Shown: positions 16,445 to 25,736 of the stretch, one piece after another
Position numbering within the stretch: position 1 is the first letter of the stretch
How the letters are laid out: every line of letters begins with the position of its first letter
From: Ralstonia soli
Lineage (GTDB): Bacteria; Pseudomonadota; Gammaproteobacteria; Burkholderiales; Burkholderiaceae
Direction: 5' to 3'
Assembly: GCF_023955655.1 (NCBI RefSeq)
Contig: NZ_JAMXHT010000010.1
Location: 4,037-68,036 of the forward strand
DNA: 64,000 nucleotides
Position numbers and translations under genes: made by a program
The notes under the pieces: model-generated
The model's database searches: none
The model's input: the letters and a program-made list of their open reading frames with translations, nothing else
Told to the model about the DNA's origin: nothing

Positions 16445-17776
16445 ATGGACGCGGTACTGGAAGTGTGGCAGTCGTTCTTTCGCGAGCTCTCGGGGCCCAA
16501 CGGCTTGACGCGGCTGTTCCTCATGCTGTTCCCGTATTTCCTTCTGTTCGAGCTGCCTTTCAACGTGATGGTGTTTCTGGGGGCGCTGCGCTGGTTTGTC
16601 CGCAAGCGCAGCATGGTGCAGCTCAACAACACGCATTACCAGCCGCGGGTGTCGTGCATCATCACCTGCTACAGCGAGGGGCTGGACGTGCAGAAGACCA
16701 TTCTGAGCCTGTGCGAACAGACCTACCCCGGCCACATCGAGATCATTCCGGTGGTGGATGGCGCGGCAGTCAACCAGGTGACGATGGATGCGGTGCGCGA
16801 CTTCCATCTGGATCCGCACATTTACCCGCGCCGGCACCTGCGGCCCATCGCCAAGTGGCAGCGCGGTGGCCGGGTGTCGTCGCTCAACGCTGGTCTTGCC
16901 CAGTCCAGCGGCGAGATCGTCATGGCGCTCGATGGCGATACCTCATTCGACAACAACATGGTCAGTGCCATGGTGCGGCACTTTGCCGACCCCGACGTGC
17001 CTGCGGTGGCCGGGAGTCTGCGCGTGCGCAACGCCTGGGCATCGGTGACAGCGGCAGTGCAGGCGCTGGAATACCTGATCTCCATCCACTTCGCAAAGAT
17101 CGGGCTGGCCGAGTGGAACGTGGTCAACAACGTTTCGGGCGCATTTGGCGCATTCCGCCGGAGCTTTCTGGAAGTGGTCGGCGGCTGGGATACCCACACT
17201 GCCGAAGACCTGGATCTCACGTTGCGCATCAAGAGCTACGCACGTCGGCGCAACCTGCGCATCCCGTTCGAGCCCGAGGCCATCGGGCACACGGATGTGC
17301 CGGCCACCTTGCGGCAGTTTCTGATGCAGCGGCTGCGCTGGGATGGCGACCTGTTCTTTCTCTACATCCGCAAGCACAAGCACAGCATCACGCCGGGCTT
17401 GCTCGGCTGGCCCAATTTTCTTGCGGCGTTGGTCAGCGGCCTGTTCTTTCAACTCGTGCTGCCGTTCATCATCCTCACGTACACCATCATGGCAGTGGCC
17501 CTGCTGCCGTGGACGACGTTGATCTTGATCTTCATGTTGACCTACGGCCTGTACCTGCTGATTACCGTGGCCATGTTCCTGGGGATGCTGGTGATGACAT
17601 CGGAGCGCCCGAGGCAGGACATCAAGCTCGCGATCCTGCTGCCGCTGTTTCCGCTGTTCATGATGATGGTGCGGCTGTGGAGCGTCGTGGCCATCCTGAA
17701 CGAGGCGCTGCGCCGGGGGCACGAAGAGTCGAGCATGGCCCCCTGGTGGGTGTTGAAAAAAGCGACGCGATTCTGA
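16445..17776 (+). CDS. Processive family-2 glycosyltransferase (polysaccharide synthase)
   Basis: The 443-residue inner-membrane protein has an N-terminal membrane segment (FLMLFPYFLLFELPFNVMVF), a cytoplasmic GT-A domain and about four C-terminal membrane helices. Catalytic motifs of processive beta-glycosyltransferases are intact: VVDG near residue 103, the DxD-type ALDGDTSF near residue 162, the TAED base near residue 255 and QRLRW near residue 298. It is closest in design to PgaC and BcsA, but lacks a PilZ domain. It lies between a putative c-di-GMP receptor and export genes. The sugar it polymerises cannot be told from the sequence. Confidence 0.88.
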   Translation: MDAVLEVWQSFFRELSGPNGLTRLFLMLFPYFLLFELPFNVMVFLGALRWFVRKRSMVQLNNTHYQPRVSCIITCYSEGLDVQKTILSLCEQTYPGHIEIIPVVDGAAVNQVTMDAVRDFHLDPHIYPRRHLRPIAKWQRGGRVSSLNAGLAQSSGEIVMALDGDTSFDNNMVSAMVRHFADPDVPAVAGSLRVRNAWASVTAAVQALEYLISIHFAKIGLAEWNVVNNVSGAFGAFRRSFLEVVGGWDTHTAEDLDLTLRIKSYARRRNLRIPFEPEAIGHTDVPATLRQFLMQRLRWDGDLFFLYIRKHKHSITPGLLGWPNFLAALVSGLFFQLVLPFIILTYTIMAVALLPWTTLILIFMLTYGLYLLITVAMFLGMLVMTSERPRQDIKLAILLPLFPLFMMMVRLWSVVAILNEALRRGHEESSMAPWWVLKKATRF

Positions 17777-17786
17777 TTGCGCAGCC

Positions 17787-19979
17787 ATGGATGACTTGAA
17801 CACAATCAGCACGGATTCGCGCCAACGTATGCCACGTACCGTCTACCTTGCCGTGATTGCCTTATGTGCGACTGCAGCCCACGCAGCACCGCTGCCCTTG
17901 GCAGACGTCTTGAGCGGTGTCGACAATGACCCCGCGGTCCGTGCCGAATACGCTGACCTCGACGCCGCGCTCGGCGATCGCAAGCAGCGGGAGAGCGAGG
18001 CCGGGTGGCGCGTGGTGTCTTCGGCCGGCATCGGCAAATATCGCGAACTGGTGACAGACCAGATCATCACCGACTACTACGGCCGCAACATGGCGGTAGG
18101 CGTGGCCTATCCGCTGTTCGGCAGCCTCAAGCGGCAACTGGATGCGTTGCGCGGAAGCGAGTTTGCCGTGCAGCGCCAGCAGATCCGGATCACCCTGCGC
18201 CGGGCAGAGCGCCGTTTGGTTTTGCGCACCACCTATGCCGATTGGTGGCGCGCCCAGCAGGAGGGGCTGTTGTGCGGGCCCTTGCGCACCGATGCCTCCC
18301 AGGCGATGGATCAACTGGGCCGTCGCGAGCGCGCCGGTTGGCTGCGTGGGTCGGAGGCCAGCGAGCTGCGCGGGCAATGGCAGGCGCTGCTGAAATCTTG
18401 CCGCGTACAGGCGCAGATCGAGGCGGAAACGCGCGCCACGATTGAACGGCTCACCCAGAAGACGGTGCCCGATGGCACCACCGCAGTCGGTGAGCCGCTC
18501 GCCGCAAAGCCTGAGGCGCTTGCTGCGTGGCAGGGCCTGCTGGATCGCCAGCCCCGCGTGGTCGACCAGGAAACCCGTCTGCGTGAGGCGGACGGCAACC
18601 GGCAGCAACACTGGTACGACAGCATTGAGTCCAGCGCGAGCGTTGGATACAACCTGAACAACCGCGCCGGCGTCGCCAGCACGGGCAATTCTGTGGTGGC
18701 CAGCATCAATTTCTCCATGCCGTTCGACGTGGCCGGTGCAACTGCTGGCCGGCGTGACGCAGGAGATGCGCGCTACATCGCGGCCAAAGCGAGGCTGGAT
18801 GCGGAGCGCCAGGAGGTTGCCACCGAGCTCGGACGCGCATTGCGCACGCATCGGGACGCGGCGCTTGAATTGCAGTTGCGTGAAGACCAGCTTGCCGCGG
18901 CCCAACTGCAACTGCATGAACAGCGCAAGCGCACGAGCCTGGACGGCGACCAGGCCATCGTGCGGGTGCAGGCGGCGCAGCGGCAGTACTACCAGGCGGC
19001 CTTTGCACGCGTTGCGGCATGGCACCAGCTGTGGGTGCAGGAATCCGCGCTGCGTACCTTCGTCGATGTCGACCAGGACCCGAGCGCCGATAGCGTGCTC
19101 GGTGAGCCGCGCTTGCGTTGGCAGGGGGATGGCCTCAACGCAGCCGCCGCCACGGAGTCTGCCGGGGCGGGGCAGGTGTCGGCGTCAGCGTCTGGCACGG
19201 ACAAAACTTGGCGACAGGGCGTTTACTTGTGGGACAGCCAGGCCCTGCTCGACCCGGCGCGCATGGCAGATGAACTCCGCACGCTGCGTCAGGCACGGAT
19301 CGACCAGCTCTACGTTGGTTTGAATCGGGCGCAGGTGACTCGGATGGCGGACACGCGCGAGGGGCTGCGCACGCTTATGGACGCCGCCGGCAAGCAGGGC
19401 ATGCGCGTCAGCTTGCTGCTCGGTGACCCCGCCTGGTTGCACCCAGGCGAGCGAAAGAGCCTGCTCGGCCTGATCGGGCAACTGAAAGATCTTCCCTTTG
19501 CGAGCCTGCATCTGGACCTCGAAGTCGAGCAACTCGGCTGGCCTGTGCCCGACGGGCGCCTGCACGATTGGCTCGATACCCTGGCCGCGGCGGCCCGGAC
19601 GAGCCCATGGCCGGTCGAGATCTCCAGCCACCCGCGGTGGTTCGGTGCGCAGGAGGCGGGGCGTCCATGCGTGCCGTGCCGGCTGCCGGACATCGGCGTC
19701 ACGCATGTCAGCCTGATGATCTATACCCGCAATCCGCAAAAGAGCGCGGTGCTGGCGGACGACATTGCGCGGCGCTGGCCCAAGCTGGTCTTCCGGCTGG
19801 CGCAAAGCGTGGAAACGAAGTTGCCCGCCGACGAGACCTGGGCTGGCGCATCGCCGCGGCAACTGGAAGAACAGGTGGAGGGCTGGCGCACCAGGCTGGC
19901 ACCTCAGGGTGTGACTGGAGTTGACTGGCAGGATTGGCATGACTATTCCCGCCTCTTTCGTGGCGGACGATCGCAATGA
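17787..19979 (+). CDS. TolC-like outer-membrane channel fused to a C-terminal barrel-like (glycosidase-like) domain
   Basis: The 730-residue protein starts with a signal peptide (from Met15, cut after TAAHA). Residues about 35-435 form a TolC-type outer-membrane efflux protein with long Gln/Glu/Arg-rich helices, two similar repeats and strands such as SVGYNLNN and VVASINFSMPF. Residues about 465-725 form a separate domain beginning QGVYLWDSQALL. It has alternating strand and helix units (IDQLYVGL, RVSLLLGD, FASLHLDLEVEQLGW, HVSLMIYTRN), a pattern like a TIM-barrel glycosidase or sugar-binding domain. Such a fusion is unusual for TolC proteins. The start could be 17787 or the Met at 17829. It overlaps the adaptor gene as ATGA. 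Confidence 0.75.
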   Translation: MDDLNTISTDSRQRMPRTVYLAVIALCATAAHAAPLPLADVLSGVDNDPAVRAEYADLDAALGDRKQRESEAGWRVVSSAGIGKYRELVTDQIITDYYGRNMAVGVAYPLFGSLKRQLDALRGSEFAVQRQQIRITLRRAERRLVLRTTYADWWRAQQEGLLCGPLRTDASQAMDQLGRRERAGWLRGSEASELRGQWQALLKSCRVQAQIEAETRATIERLTQKTVPDGTTAVGEPLAAKPEALAAWQGLLDRQPRVVDQETRLREADGNRQQHWYDSIESSASVGYNLNNRAGVASTGNSVVASINFSMPFDVAGATAGRRDAGDARYIAAKARLDAERQEVATELGRALRTHRDAALELQLREDQLAAAQLQLHEQRKRTSLDGDQAIVRVQAAQRQYYQAAFARVAAWHQLWVQESALRTFVDVDQDPSADSVLGEPRLRWQGDGLNAAAATESAGAGQVSASASGTDKTWRQGVYLWDSQALLDPARMADELRTLRQARIDQLYVGLNRAQVTRMADTREGLRTLMDAAGKQGMRVSLLLGDPAWLHPGERKSLLGLIGQLKDLPFASLHLDLEVEQLGWPVPDGRLHDWLDTLAAAARTSPWPVEISSHPRWFGAQEAGRPCVPCRLPDIGVTHVSLMIYTRNPQKSAVLADDIARRWPKLVFRLAQSVETKLPADETWAGASPRQLEEQVEGWRTRLAPQGVTGVDWQDWHDYSRLFRGGRSQ

Positions 19980-21013
19980 AAATTCGCTTTGATAGCAGCA
20001 AAGAACGCAGCCCCACGCAGGAGCAGGGCCTGAAGGTGCTCTATGCGCCCGGCAAGCGCATGGCTTTTCGCCTGCGGTGGTATTTAATCCTGCTCCTGGT
20101 TGCCAGCCCGCTGATCTGGTTCTTTGCCAAGCTGGCGGTGGGCGCATGGATGATCGAGGCGCCGGCGCAACTGGTCTTGCCGCAGATCGACATCCGCTCT
20201 CGCGAGCCGGCCTTGGTCAGCCGCGTGAACGTGCGTGCCGGCGACAAGGTCGAAGCCGGCCAGGTCCTGCTGGACATGGACAACCCCGAGTGGAAGCAAC
20301 GGCTGCGGCAATTGCAGGCGTTGTCCAACGACGCGCAGGCTGCGCCCGTGCCGGCGGCTTCAACGCTGCGGGATGTTCTGCGCCGGCAACTGGATCGGTC
20401 ATCGGAAAAGTTGGCCCTGACCCGGCGGCTGGTGCGCGAGGGCGCAGCAACGCAGGGCGAAGTGCTGGCAGCCGAGGCCGAGCGCGACCAACGGCAGGCC
20501 GAGCTCTTGTCTTATGAGCAACGCCAGGAGCAGGCACGCACATCGCCCGCGCTTGCCCGGGACGTCGCCATGCAGGGTGCAGAAGAACAGTGGCTGACCG
20601 GCCGGCTGCAGGCCCTGCAGTTGAAGGCGCCCGAACCCGGCGTGGTGTCGGAGGTGCTCGTCCACGAGGGCGAGAACGTCGGTGCAGGGACGCTGCTGGT
20701 GCGCGTCGCGCGCATGGCCGATGCGGTCATCTGGGTGTATCTCGATCCGGCGCACGCGGCGTACGGCAAGCCAGGGCAGCCATTGAGGCTGAAGTTGCCC
20801 GACGGCCATTGGCTTGACGCGAAAGTGCTGCAGAGCGCAGACCGCGCCAACCGCTTGCCGGAGGACTTGCGCTCCCCGTTTGGCGCGCCGCAGCGATGGC
20901 TGATGGTGCAGGTGGCCGTCGATGGCGCCATTCCGCAGCGTTGGCTTATCGATCAGTTGCCGCTGACGGCGCGTTTCCCGCATCGGCTGTCGTCGCTGTT
21001 CTCTTCCGATTGA
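19976..21013 (+). CDS. HlyD-type periplasmic adaptor protein
   Basis: The 345-residue protein has one membrane anchor (YLILLLVASPLIWFFAKLAV, about residues 34-55), a split lipoyl-like domain (SRVNVRAGDKVEAGQVLLDM and GVVSEVLVHEGENVGAGTLL) around a helical hairpin of about 110 residues, then a beta-barrel domain. These adaptors bridge an inner-membrane transporter and a TolC channel. Here no ABC, RND or MFS pump is present, so the partner is presumably the polysaccharide synthase. It starts within the stop of the TolC-like gene and is the last gene of the operon. Confidence 0.85.
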   Translation: MKIRFDSSKERSPTQEQGLKVLYAPGKRMAFRLRWYLILLLVASPLIWFFAKLAVGAWMIEAPAQLVLPQIDIRSREPALVSRVNVRAGDKVEAGQVLLDMDNPEWKQRLRQLQALSNDAQAAPVPAASTLRDVLRRQLDRSSEKLALTRRLVREGAATQGEVLAAEAERDQRQAELLSYEQRQEQARTSPALARDVAMQGAEEQWLTGRLQALQLKAPEPGVVSEVLVHEGENVGAGTLLVRVARMADAVIWVYLDPAHAAYGKPGQPLRLKLPDGHWLDAKVLQSADRANRLPEDLRSPFGAPQRWLMVQVAVDGAIPQRWLIDQLPLTARFPHRLSSLFSSD

Positions 21014-21155
21014 AGGGACACTGCTGCGCGGGCGAACGGCGGGGTGCCGTTCACCCTATAGCTCCACAACATTCCCGCCAACAACTGCGCATTTGCGCAA
21101 CTGCGCTCCACCTCCTTAAGCTGCCGACAACATTCCACCAAGTGGCAGCTTGTTC

Positions 21156-22424
21156 ATGCAAATTGCAGTAGTCGGCGCCGGCATCATCGGCATCAGCACG
21201 GCCCATGCGTTGGCCCAGGAAGGCCACCAGGTCACCCTGGTCGAGCGCCATCCGGGCCCGGGCGAAGGTACCAGTTATGCCAACGGCGGTCAGTTGAGCT
21301 ACAGCTACGTGGCGCCGCTGGCCGGGCCCGGCGTGCTCTCGCACGTGCCGGGCTGGCTGCTGCGCCGTGATTCGCCGTTGCGCCTGAAGCCTTCGCTGGA
21401 TCCGGCACTGCTGCGGTGGGGGCTGCGCTTCATTGCCGCCTGCAACCGCGACCGTGCCGATCGCACCACGCGCGAGCTGCTGGCGTTGTCGTTCTATAGC
21501 CGTACCCGCATGGAGGCGCTGCGCGAAGCGTCGCCGGATCTGGCATTCAGTTTTGCCCGGCGCGGCAAGCTGGTGGTGCACCGCGATGCCGGCGCATTCG
21601 AATCCGCCCGCGCGCAGGTTGGCTATCAGGCCACGCTGGGCTGCGAGCAGCACGCGCTGTCGGTCGATGAGACCCTCGCACATGAACCAGCCCTCGCGGG
21701 TGTGCGTAGCGAAATCGTCGGTGCCATCTACACGCCCGACGAAGATGTGGCGGATTGCCATCAGCTCTGTGTCGGCCTATTCAACCGGCTGCGCGAGATG
21801 CCGAACGTGACGCTGCGTTTCAACACCGGCGTTGACGCGTTGTGGACCCAGGGCCGCCGCGTGCGCGGCCTCAAGCTGGCCGATGGCGAGCAGCTTGCCG
21901 TCGATGCGGTGGTGATGGCGGCCGGTGTGACGAGCGCGAAGCTGCTTGGGCCCCTGGGCATCGACCCCGGCCTGTACCCGCTCAAGGGCTACAGCATCAG
22001 CCTGCCGCTGGGCGAGGGCGATGTTGCCCCCGTGATCAGCGTGACGGATGCGGCGCGCAAGATCGTCTATGCGCGGATTGGCAAGACGCTGCGCGTTGCC
22101 GGCATGGCGGATCTGGTGGGCTGGTCGACGGCGCTCGATACGCGCCGCGTGCAGACGCTGTATGACGAAACCCGCGCGCTGTTTCCCGGTGCCATGCGTG
22201 CCAATGACGCCGGCGCCGACGCAGCGCCCTGGGCTGGCATGCGGCCTGCAACGCCCACGGGCGTGCCGGTGGTGGGCACATCACCGGTGGAGGGGCTGTG
22301 GCTCAACGTCGGTCACGGTGCGCTGGGCTTTACGCTGGCGCTCGGCAGCGCGGGCCTGTTGGCGGACTTGATTGCGGGGCGCAAGCCGGCGATTTCCCCA
22401 GTGCCGTATGCGCTGGCTGCATGA
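21156..22424 (+). CDS. dadA: D-amino-acid dehydrogenase (FAD-dependent, DadA family)
   Basis: The 422-residue flavoprotein oxidises D-amino acids to 2-oxo acids and ammonia at the inner membrane. It begins with the FAD-binding motif AVVGAGIIGISTAHALA and carries DadA segments EGTSYANGGQLSYSYV, PLKGYSISLP and GLWLNVGHGALGFTLA near the C-terminus. The ATG at 21156 is preceded by an in-frame TTG at 21150. It is followed 111 bases later by a glutamate/aspartate-type binding protein gene, suggesting a role in using acidic amino acids, including D-forms. No alanine racemase gene is adjacent, unlike in enteric dadAX. Several Ralstonia genomes carry more than one dadA-like gene, so substrate is uncertain. 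Confidence 0.85.
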   Translation: MQIAVVGAGIIGISTAHALAQEGHQVTLVERHPGPGEGTSYANGGQLSYSYVAPLAGPGVLSHVPGWLLRRDSPLRLKPSLDPALLRWGLRFIAACNRDRADRTTRELLALSFYSRTRMEALREASPDLAFSFARRGKLVVHRDAGAFESARAQVGYQATLGCEQHALSVDETLAHEPALAGVRSEIVGAIYTPDEDVADCHQLCVGLFNRLREMPNVTLRFNTGVDALWTQGRRVRGLKLADGEQLAVDAVVMAAGVTSAKLLGPLGIDPGLYPLKGYSISLPLGEGDVAPVISVTDAARKIVYARIGKTLRVAGMADLVGWSTALDTRRVQTLYDETRALFPGAMRANDAGADAAPWAGMRPATPTGVPVVGTSPVEGLWLNVGHGALGFTLALGSAGLLADLIAGRKPAISPVPYALAA

Positions 22425-22535
22425 CAAAAGAGCGAGATTCGAAAGACCGAGCGTGCTGGCCCGATGGTCCACATCTGGCCTACACCCATTGGTAACCCAA
22501 GTAGTCTGGAGCGAACATCCCTAAGGAGGGGAAGC

Positions 22536-23468
22536 ATGAAGACGCTGCATCCGATGCACTCGACCAAACGTACCCTGTGCTGTCTGACGTTGGCTGCTGC
22601 CGGCGCGCTTGCCGCGCTGTCGACCGGCGCACAGGCGCAGTCCAACGACACGCTGGCCAAGATCAAGCAATCGGGCGTGATTTCCGTGGGTTATCGCGAA
22701 TCGTCGATTCCGTTTTCGTATGAAGCCAGCAGCGGCAACATCACCGGCTATTCGCAAGAGATCTCCAACATGATCGTCGCCGGTGTGGAAAAGGCAGTAG
22801 GCAAGAAGCTGCAGGTCAAGCTCACGCCGATCACGTCGCAGAACCGCATTCCGTTGCTGCAGAACGGCACGATCGACTTCGAGTGCGGCTCGACCACCAA
22901 CAACCTTGAACGCCAGAAGCAGGTCGCGTTCTCGAACAACATCTTCATCTACGGCATGCTGATGCTGGTGAAGAAGGATTCGGGCGTGAAGGACTTTGCG
23001 GACCTGAAGGGCAAGACCGTGGTGACGACCGCCGGCACCACTGAAGACCGCATCCTGCAGAAGATGAACGGTGAGGCCAAGGACGGCGACAAGATGAACC
23101 TGATCCTCGCGAAGGATCACGGCCAGGCGTTCCTGACGCTGGAGTCGGGCCGCGCCGTGGCGTTCGTGATGGACGAGCCGTTGCTGTACGGCGAGCGCAC
23201 CAAGGCCAAGAACCAGGCCGACTGGGTCGTGACCGGCACGCCGCTGCAAACCGAAACCTACGCGTGCATGATGCGCAAGGACGATCCGGCGTTCAAGAAG
23301 GTGGCCGACGACGTGATTGCCGACCTGATGAAGTCGGGCAAGGCCAACGACCTGTACAAGAAGTGGTTCCTGTCGCCGATTCCGCCGAAGGGCCTGAACC
23401 TGAACTACCCGATGACGGCGGGCATGAAGGATCTGTACGCGCACCCGAACGACAAGGCGATTCAATAA
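22536..23468 (+). CDS. Glutamate/aspartate-type ABC transporter periplasmic binding protein
   Basis: The 310-residue protein has a signal peptide (cut after GAQAQ, about residue 34) and a family-3 solute-binding fold of the GltI type: DTLAKIKQSGVISVGYRESS, then IPFSYEASSG, and the domain-2 segments GKTVVTTAGTTEDRIL and LESGRAVAFVMDEPLLYG. GltI proteins deliver glutamate and aspartate to GltJK. The ATG follows AAGGAGGGG. It converges on a terminator with the opposite-strand genes for the ATPase and two permeases, which have their own binding protein at 25737. Confidence 0.87.
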   Translation: MKTLHPMHSTKRTLCCLTLAAAGALAALSTGAQAQSNDTLAKIKQSGVISVGYRESSIPFSYEASSGNITGYSQEISNMIVAGVEKAVGKKLQVKLTPITSQNRIPLLQNGTIDFECGSTTNNLERQKQVAFSNNIFIYGMLMLVKKDSGVKDFADLKGKTVVTTAGTTEDRILQKMNGEAKDGDKMNLILAKDHGQAFLTLESGRAVAFVMDEPLLYGERTKAKNQADWVVTGTPLQTETYACMMRKDDPAFKKVADDVIADLMKSGKANDLYKKWFLSPIPPKGLNLNYPMTAGMKDLYAHPNDKAIQ

Positions 23469-23493
23469 GCTGAGTCATTGCGCTTCAAAACAA

Positions 23494-23522
23494 ACGGGGG
23501 ACATCGCGTCCCCCGTTTTTTA
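23494..23522. terminator. Intrinsic terminator between convergent genes
   Basis: An 8-bp stem (ACGGGGGA/TCCCCCGT) with a seven-base loop is followed by six T residues on the plus strand. It ends the binding-protein transcript. On the minus strand the following TTTG is weaker but could help stop the ABC operon. Confidence 0.8.
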
Positions 23523-23539
23523 TTGCGCGATGCCGTGGC

Positions 23540-24289
23540 TCAGGCGGGCTGGCTCCACGGTGAGCGGATGTCCGCCAAGAAGCGCTGCGCACGCGGGTGC
23601 TGCGGGCGCAGGAAGAAATCTTCGGGGGTGGCGCGCTCCAGCACCTGGCCCTGGTCCATGAAGAGCACGCGGTCGGCCACTTCACGCGCGAAGCCCATTT
23701 CGTGCGTCACGCAGACCATGGTCATGCCGTCGCGCGCGAGGTCCTTCATCACCTGCAGCACCTCGTTCACCATTTCGGGGTCGAGCGCGGAGGTGGGCTC
23801 GTCAAACAGCATCACCGGCGGTTTCATGGCCAGCGCGCGGGCAATCGCCACGCGTTGCTGCTGGCCGCCCGACAACTGGCTCGGGTAGGTGTCGGCCTTG
23901 TGCGGCAGGCCCACGCGTTCGAGCAGGCCCATCGCAAAGTCCTTCGCTTCCTGCGGCTGCATGCGCTTGAGCTGCACGGGCGCGAGGATGCAGTTCTGCA
24001 TCACCGTCAGATGCGGAAACAGGTTGAATTGCTGGAACACGAAACCGATGCCGCTGCGCAGTTCGTTCACATCCACGCCGTGCGCGTGCACGTCGTGCCC
24101 GTTGACGGTGATGCGGCCTTTCTGGATGGCTTCGAGCCGGTTGAGCGTGCGGATGAGCGTGGATTTGCCCGAGCCCGACGGCCCGCACACCACCACCACT
24201 TCGCCCTTGGCGACGGTTTCGTTGACGTCGACCAGCGCGTGGTAATCGCCATACCACTTGTCGACGTGTTCGATCGTGATCATGTTCAT
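23540..24289 (-). CDS. gltL: Amino-acid ABC transporter ATP-binding protein (GltL-like)
   Basis: This 249-residue ATPase powers uptake of glutamate/aspartate-type amino acids. It has Walker [10 protein letters not shown], the Q-loop [14 protein letters not shown], the signature LSGGQQQR and Walker [16 protein letters not shown], in the order typical of the polar-amino-acid subfamily. It starts MNMITIE at 24289, overlapping the permease stop by four bases. It is the last gene of an operon with two permeases and a binding protein. Confidence 0.92.
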   Translation of the reverse strand: MNMITIEHVDKWYGDYHALVDVNETVAKGEVVVVCGPSGSGKSTLIRTLNRLEAIQKGRITVNGHDVHAHGVDVNELRSGIGFVFQQFNLFPHLTVMQNCILAPVQLKRMQPQEAKDFAMGLLERVGLPHKADTYPSQLSGGQQQRVAIARALAMKPPVMLFDEPTSALDPEMVNEVLQVMKDLARDGMTMVCVTHEMGFAREVADRVLFMDQGQVLERATPEDFFLRPQHPRAQRFLADIRSPWSQPA

Positions 24290-24978
24290 GGTTTGGATGG
24301 CGCGTGCGCTGCGAGGCGCCGCTCCAGATAGAACGCCACGCGTGTCAGACTGAAACACATGACGAAGTAGCTGATGCCCAGCAGGCCATACACCTCGGCC
24401 GATTTGACCATCACGGCGGTGCTGATCTGCCCCGCCACGAACGACACCTCGGGCAGGCTGATGATGTAGCCCAGCGAGGTTTCCTTGATGGTCGACACCA
24501 GCTGGTTGACCAGCGACGGCAGCATGTTGCGCAGCGCCTGCGGCAGGATCACCAGCCGCATGGCCTGCATATACGACAGGCCGAGCGTGCGGGCGGACTC
24601 CATCTGCCCGCGCGGCAAGCCCTGGATGCCGGCTCGCACGATCTCTGCCAGGTAGGCGCCGTCAAAGATGACCAGCGCGGTCAGCATGGTGCTGAATTGA
24701 TCGGTGCGATGCCCGGTGATGGTCGGCAGCAGAAAGTACGCCCAGAAAATCACCATCAGCAGCGGCGTGCCACGCACCACGTAGACCAGCGCCGTGGCCG
24801 GCCAGCGCAGCGCAGCGATCGGGCTCACGCGGCACAGGCCCAGGATGATGCCCACCGGCAGTGCGAGCACGAGCCCGGCCGACGCCAGCAGGAACGTCAG
24901 CGCCAGACCGCCCAGTGGCCCGTTCGGGTACTGGCCGATCAGGTAGTAGACGCCGTAGGTTTGGATGAGGTCGAGCAT
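24286..24978 (-). CDS. gltK: Amino-acid ABC transporter permease (GltK-like)
   Basis: The 230-residue inner-membrane permease has about five membrane helices and the HisM-family coupling segment near residue 125-150 ([20 protein letters not shown]). It pairs with the GltJ-like permease to form the channel for an acidic or polar amino acid. It lies 2 bases after that gene and overlaps the ATPase gene by four bases. Confidence 0.9.
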   Translation of the reverse strand: MLDLIQTYGVYYLIGQYPNGPLGGLALTFLLASAGLVLALPVGIILGLCRVSPIAALRWPATALVYVVRGTPLLMVIFWAYFLLPTITGHRTDQFSTMLTALVIFDGAYLAEIVRAGIQGLPRGQMESARTLGLSYMQAMRLVILPQALRNMLPSLVNQLVSTIKETSLGYIISLPEVSFVAGQISTAVMVKSAEVYGLLGISYFVMCFSLTRVAFYLERRLAAHAPSKP

Positions 24979-24980
24979 CG

Positions 24981-25676
24981 TTACAGCGTCCTCACCGGGA
25001 AACGATGCTGATACCAGGCCGAAAACACCGTAATCGCAATCGAGATGGTCAGATACGCCGCGGTGGCAAACGCAAACGCCTCAAAGCCGCGGAAGGTGGC
25101 GCTCTCCACCTGCTGCGCCTGGTACATCAGCTCAGCCACGCCGATGACCATGGCGATACTCGAGTTCTTCCACAGGTTCAACGTTTGGCTGACCAGCGGC
25201 GGGACGGTTACGCGCAGTGATTGCGGCAGGATCACCAGCCGCATCGCCTGCAGGAACGAGAGGCCCAGCGCGCGGCTGGCTTCAAGCTGCTCTTTCGGGA
25301 TGGAGCGGATGCCGCTGCGGATGTCTTCCGCCATATAGGCGGCGGTGTAGAGCACAAGGGCGATGACCGCGCTCGCGGCCTCGTAGTTCATGCTGTAGAG
25401 CCAGTCGCGGATGAACTCCGGCAGGATCTGCGGCGCACCGAAATACCAGAACAGCATGTGGGCGAGCAGCGGCACGTTGCGGATGGCCTCGACGAAGGCC
25501 TGGCCGATGCCGCGCAGCGGCGCTGCGGGTGCCAGGCGCAGCAGCGCAACGACGATGGCAAGCGGCAGCGCCAGCACGAAGGCCAGCACCGAGAGCTTGA
25601 TCGACAGGAAGAAACCGCTGACGAGCCACTGGTGATACTGCCCCGAGAGCAGCATCGACAAATCAAATTGGGGCAT
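24981..25676 (-). CDS. gltJ: Amino-acid ABC transporter permease (GltJ-like)
   Basis: The 231-residue permease has about five membrane helices and the coupling segment DIRSGIRSIPKEQLEASRAL, as in GltJ. It is the first of two different permeases in the operon, so the channel is a heterodimer. An RNA hairpin without a T-run lies between it and the upstream binding-protein gene. Confidence 0.9.
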   Translation of the reverse strand: MPQFDLSMLLSGQYHQWLVSGFFLSIKLSVLAFVLALPLAIVVALLRLAPAAPLRGIGQAFVEAIRNVPLLAHMLFWYFGAPQILPEFIRDWLYSMNYEAASAVIALVLYTAAYMAEDIRSGIRSIPKEQLEASRALGLSFLQAMRLVILPQSLRVTVPPLVSQTLNLWKNSSIAMVIGVAELMYQAQQVESATFRGFEAFAFATAAYLTISIAITVFSAWYQHRFPVRTL

Positions 25677-25684
25677 GGGAATTC

Positions 25685-25722
25685 ACCGCCCGGACGCAGT
25701 TTAGACACCCGGTCCGGGCGGT
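25685..25722 (-). promoter_or_regulatory. Intercistronic hairpin between binding-protein and permease genes
   Basis: A perfect 10-bp inverted repeat (ACCGCCCGGA / TCCGGGCGGT) with an 18-base loop fills the gap between the binding-protein gene and gltJ. It has no U-tract, so it is probably an RNA-stabilising or processing element. Such hairpins protect upstream message and raise the ratio of binding protein to permease in many ABC operons. Confidence 0.6.
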
Positions 25723-25736
25723 CCGACGTTTAGCGA

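Noticed and set aside
18340-19100. Possible break between two genes inside the TolC-like reading frame
   Set aside because: The frame is continuous with uniform codon bias and no internal ribosome-binding site at the domain border, so I treat it as one fused gene.
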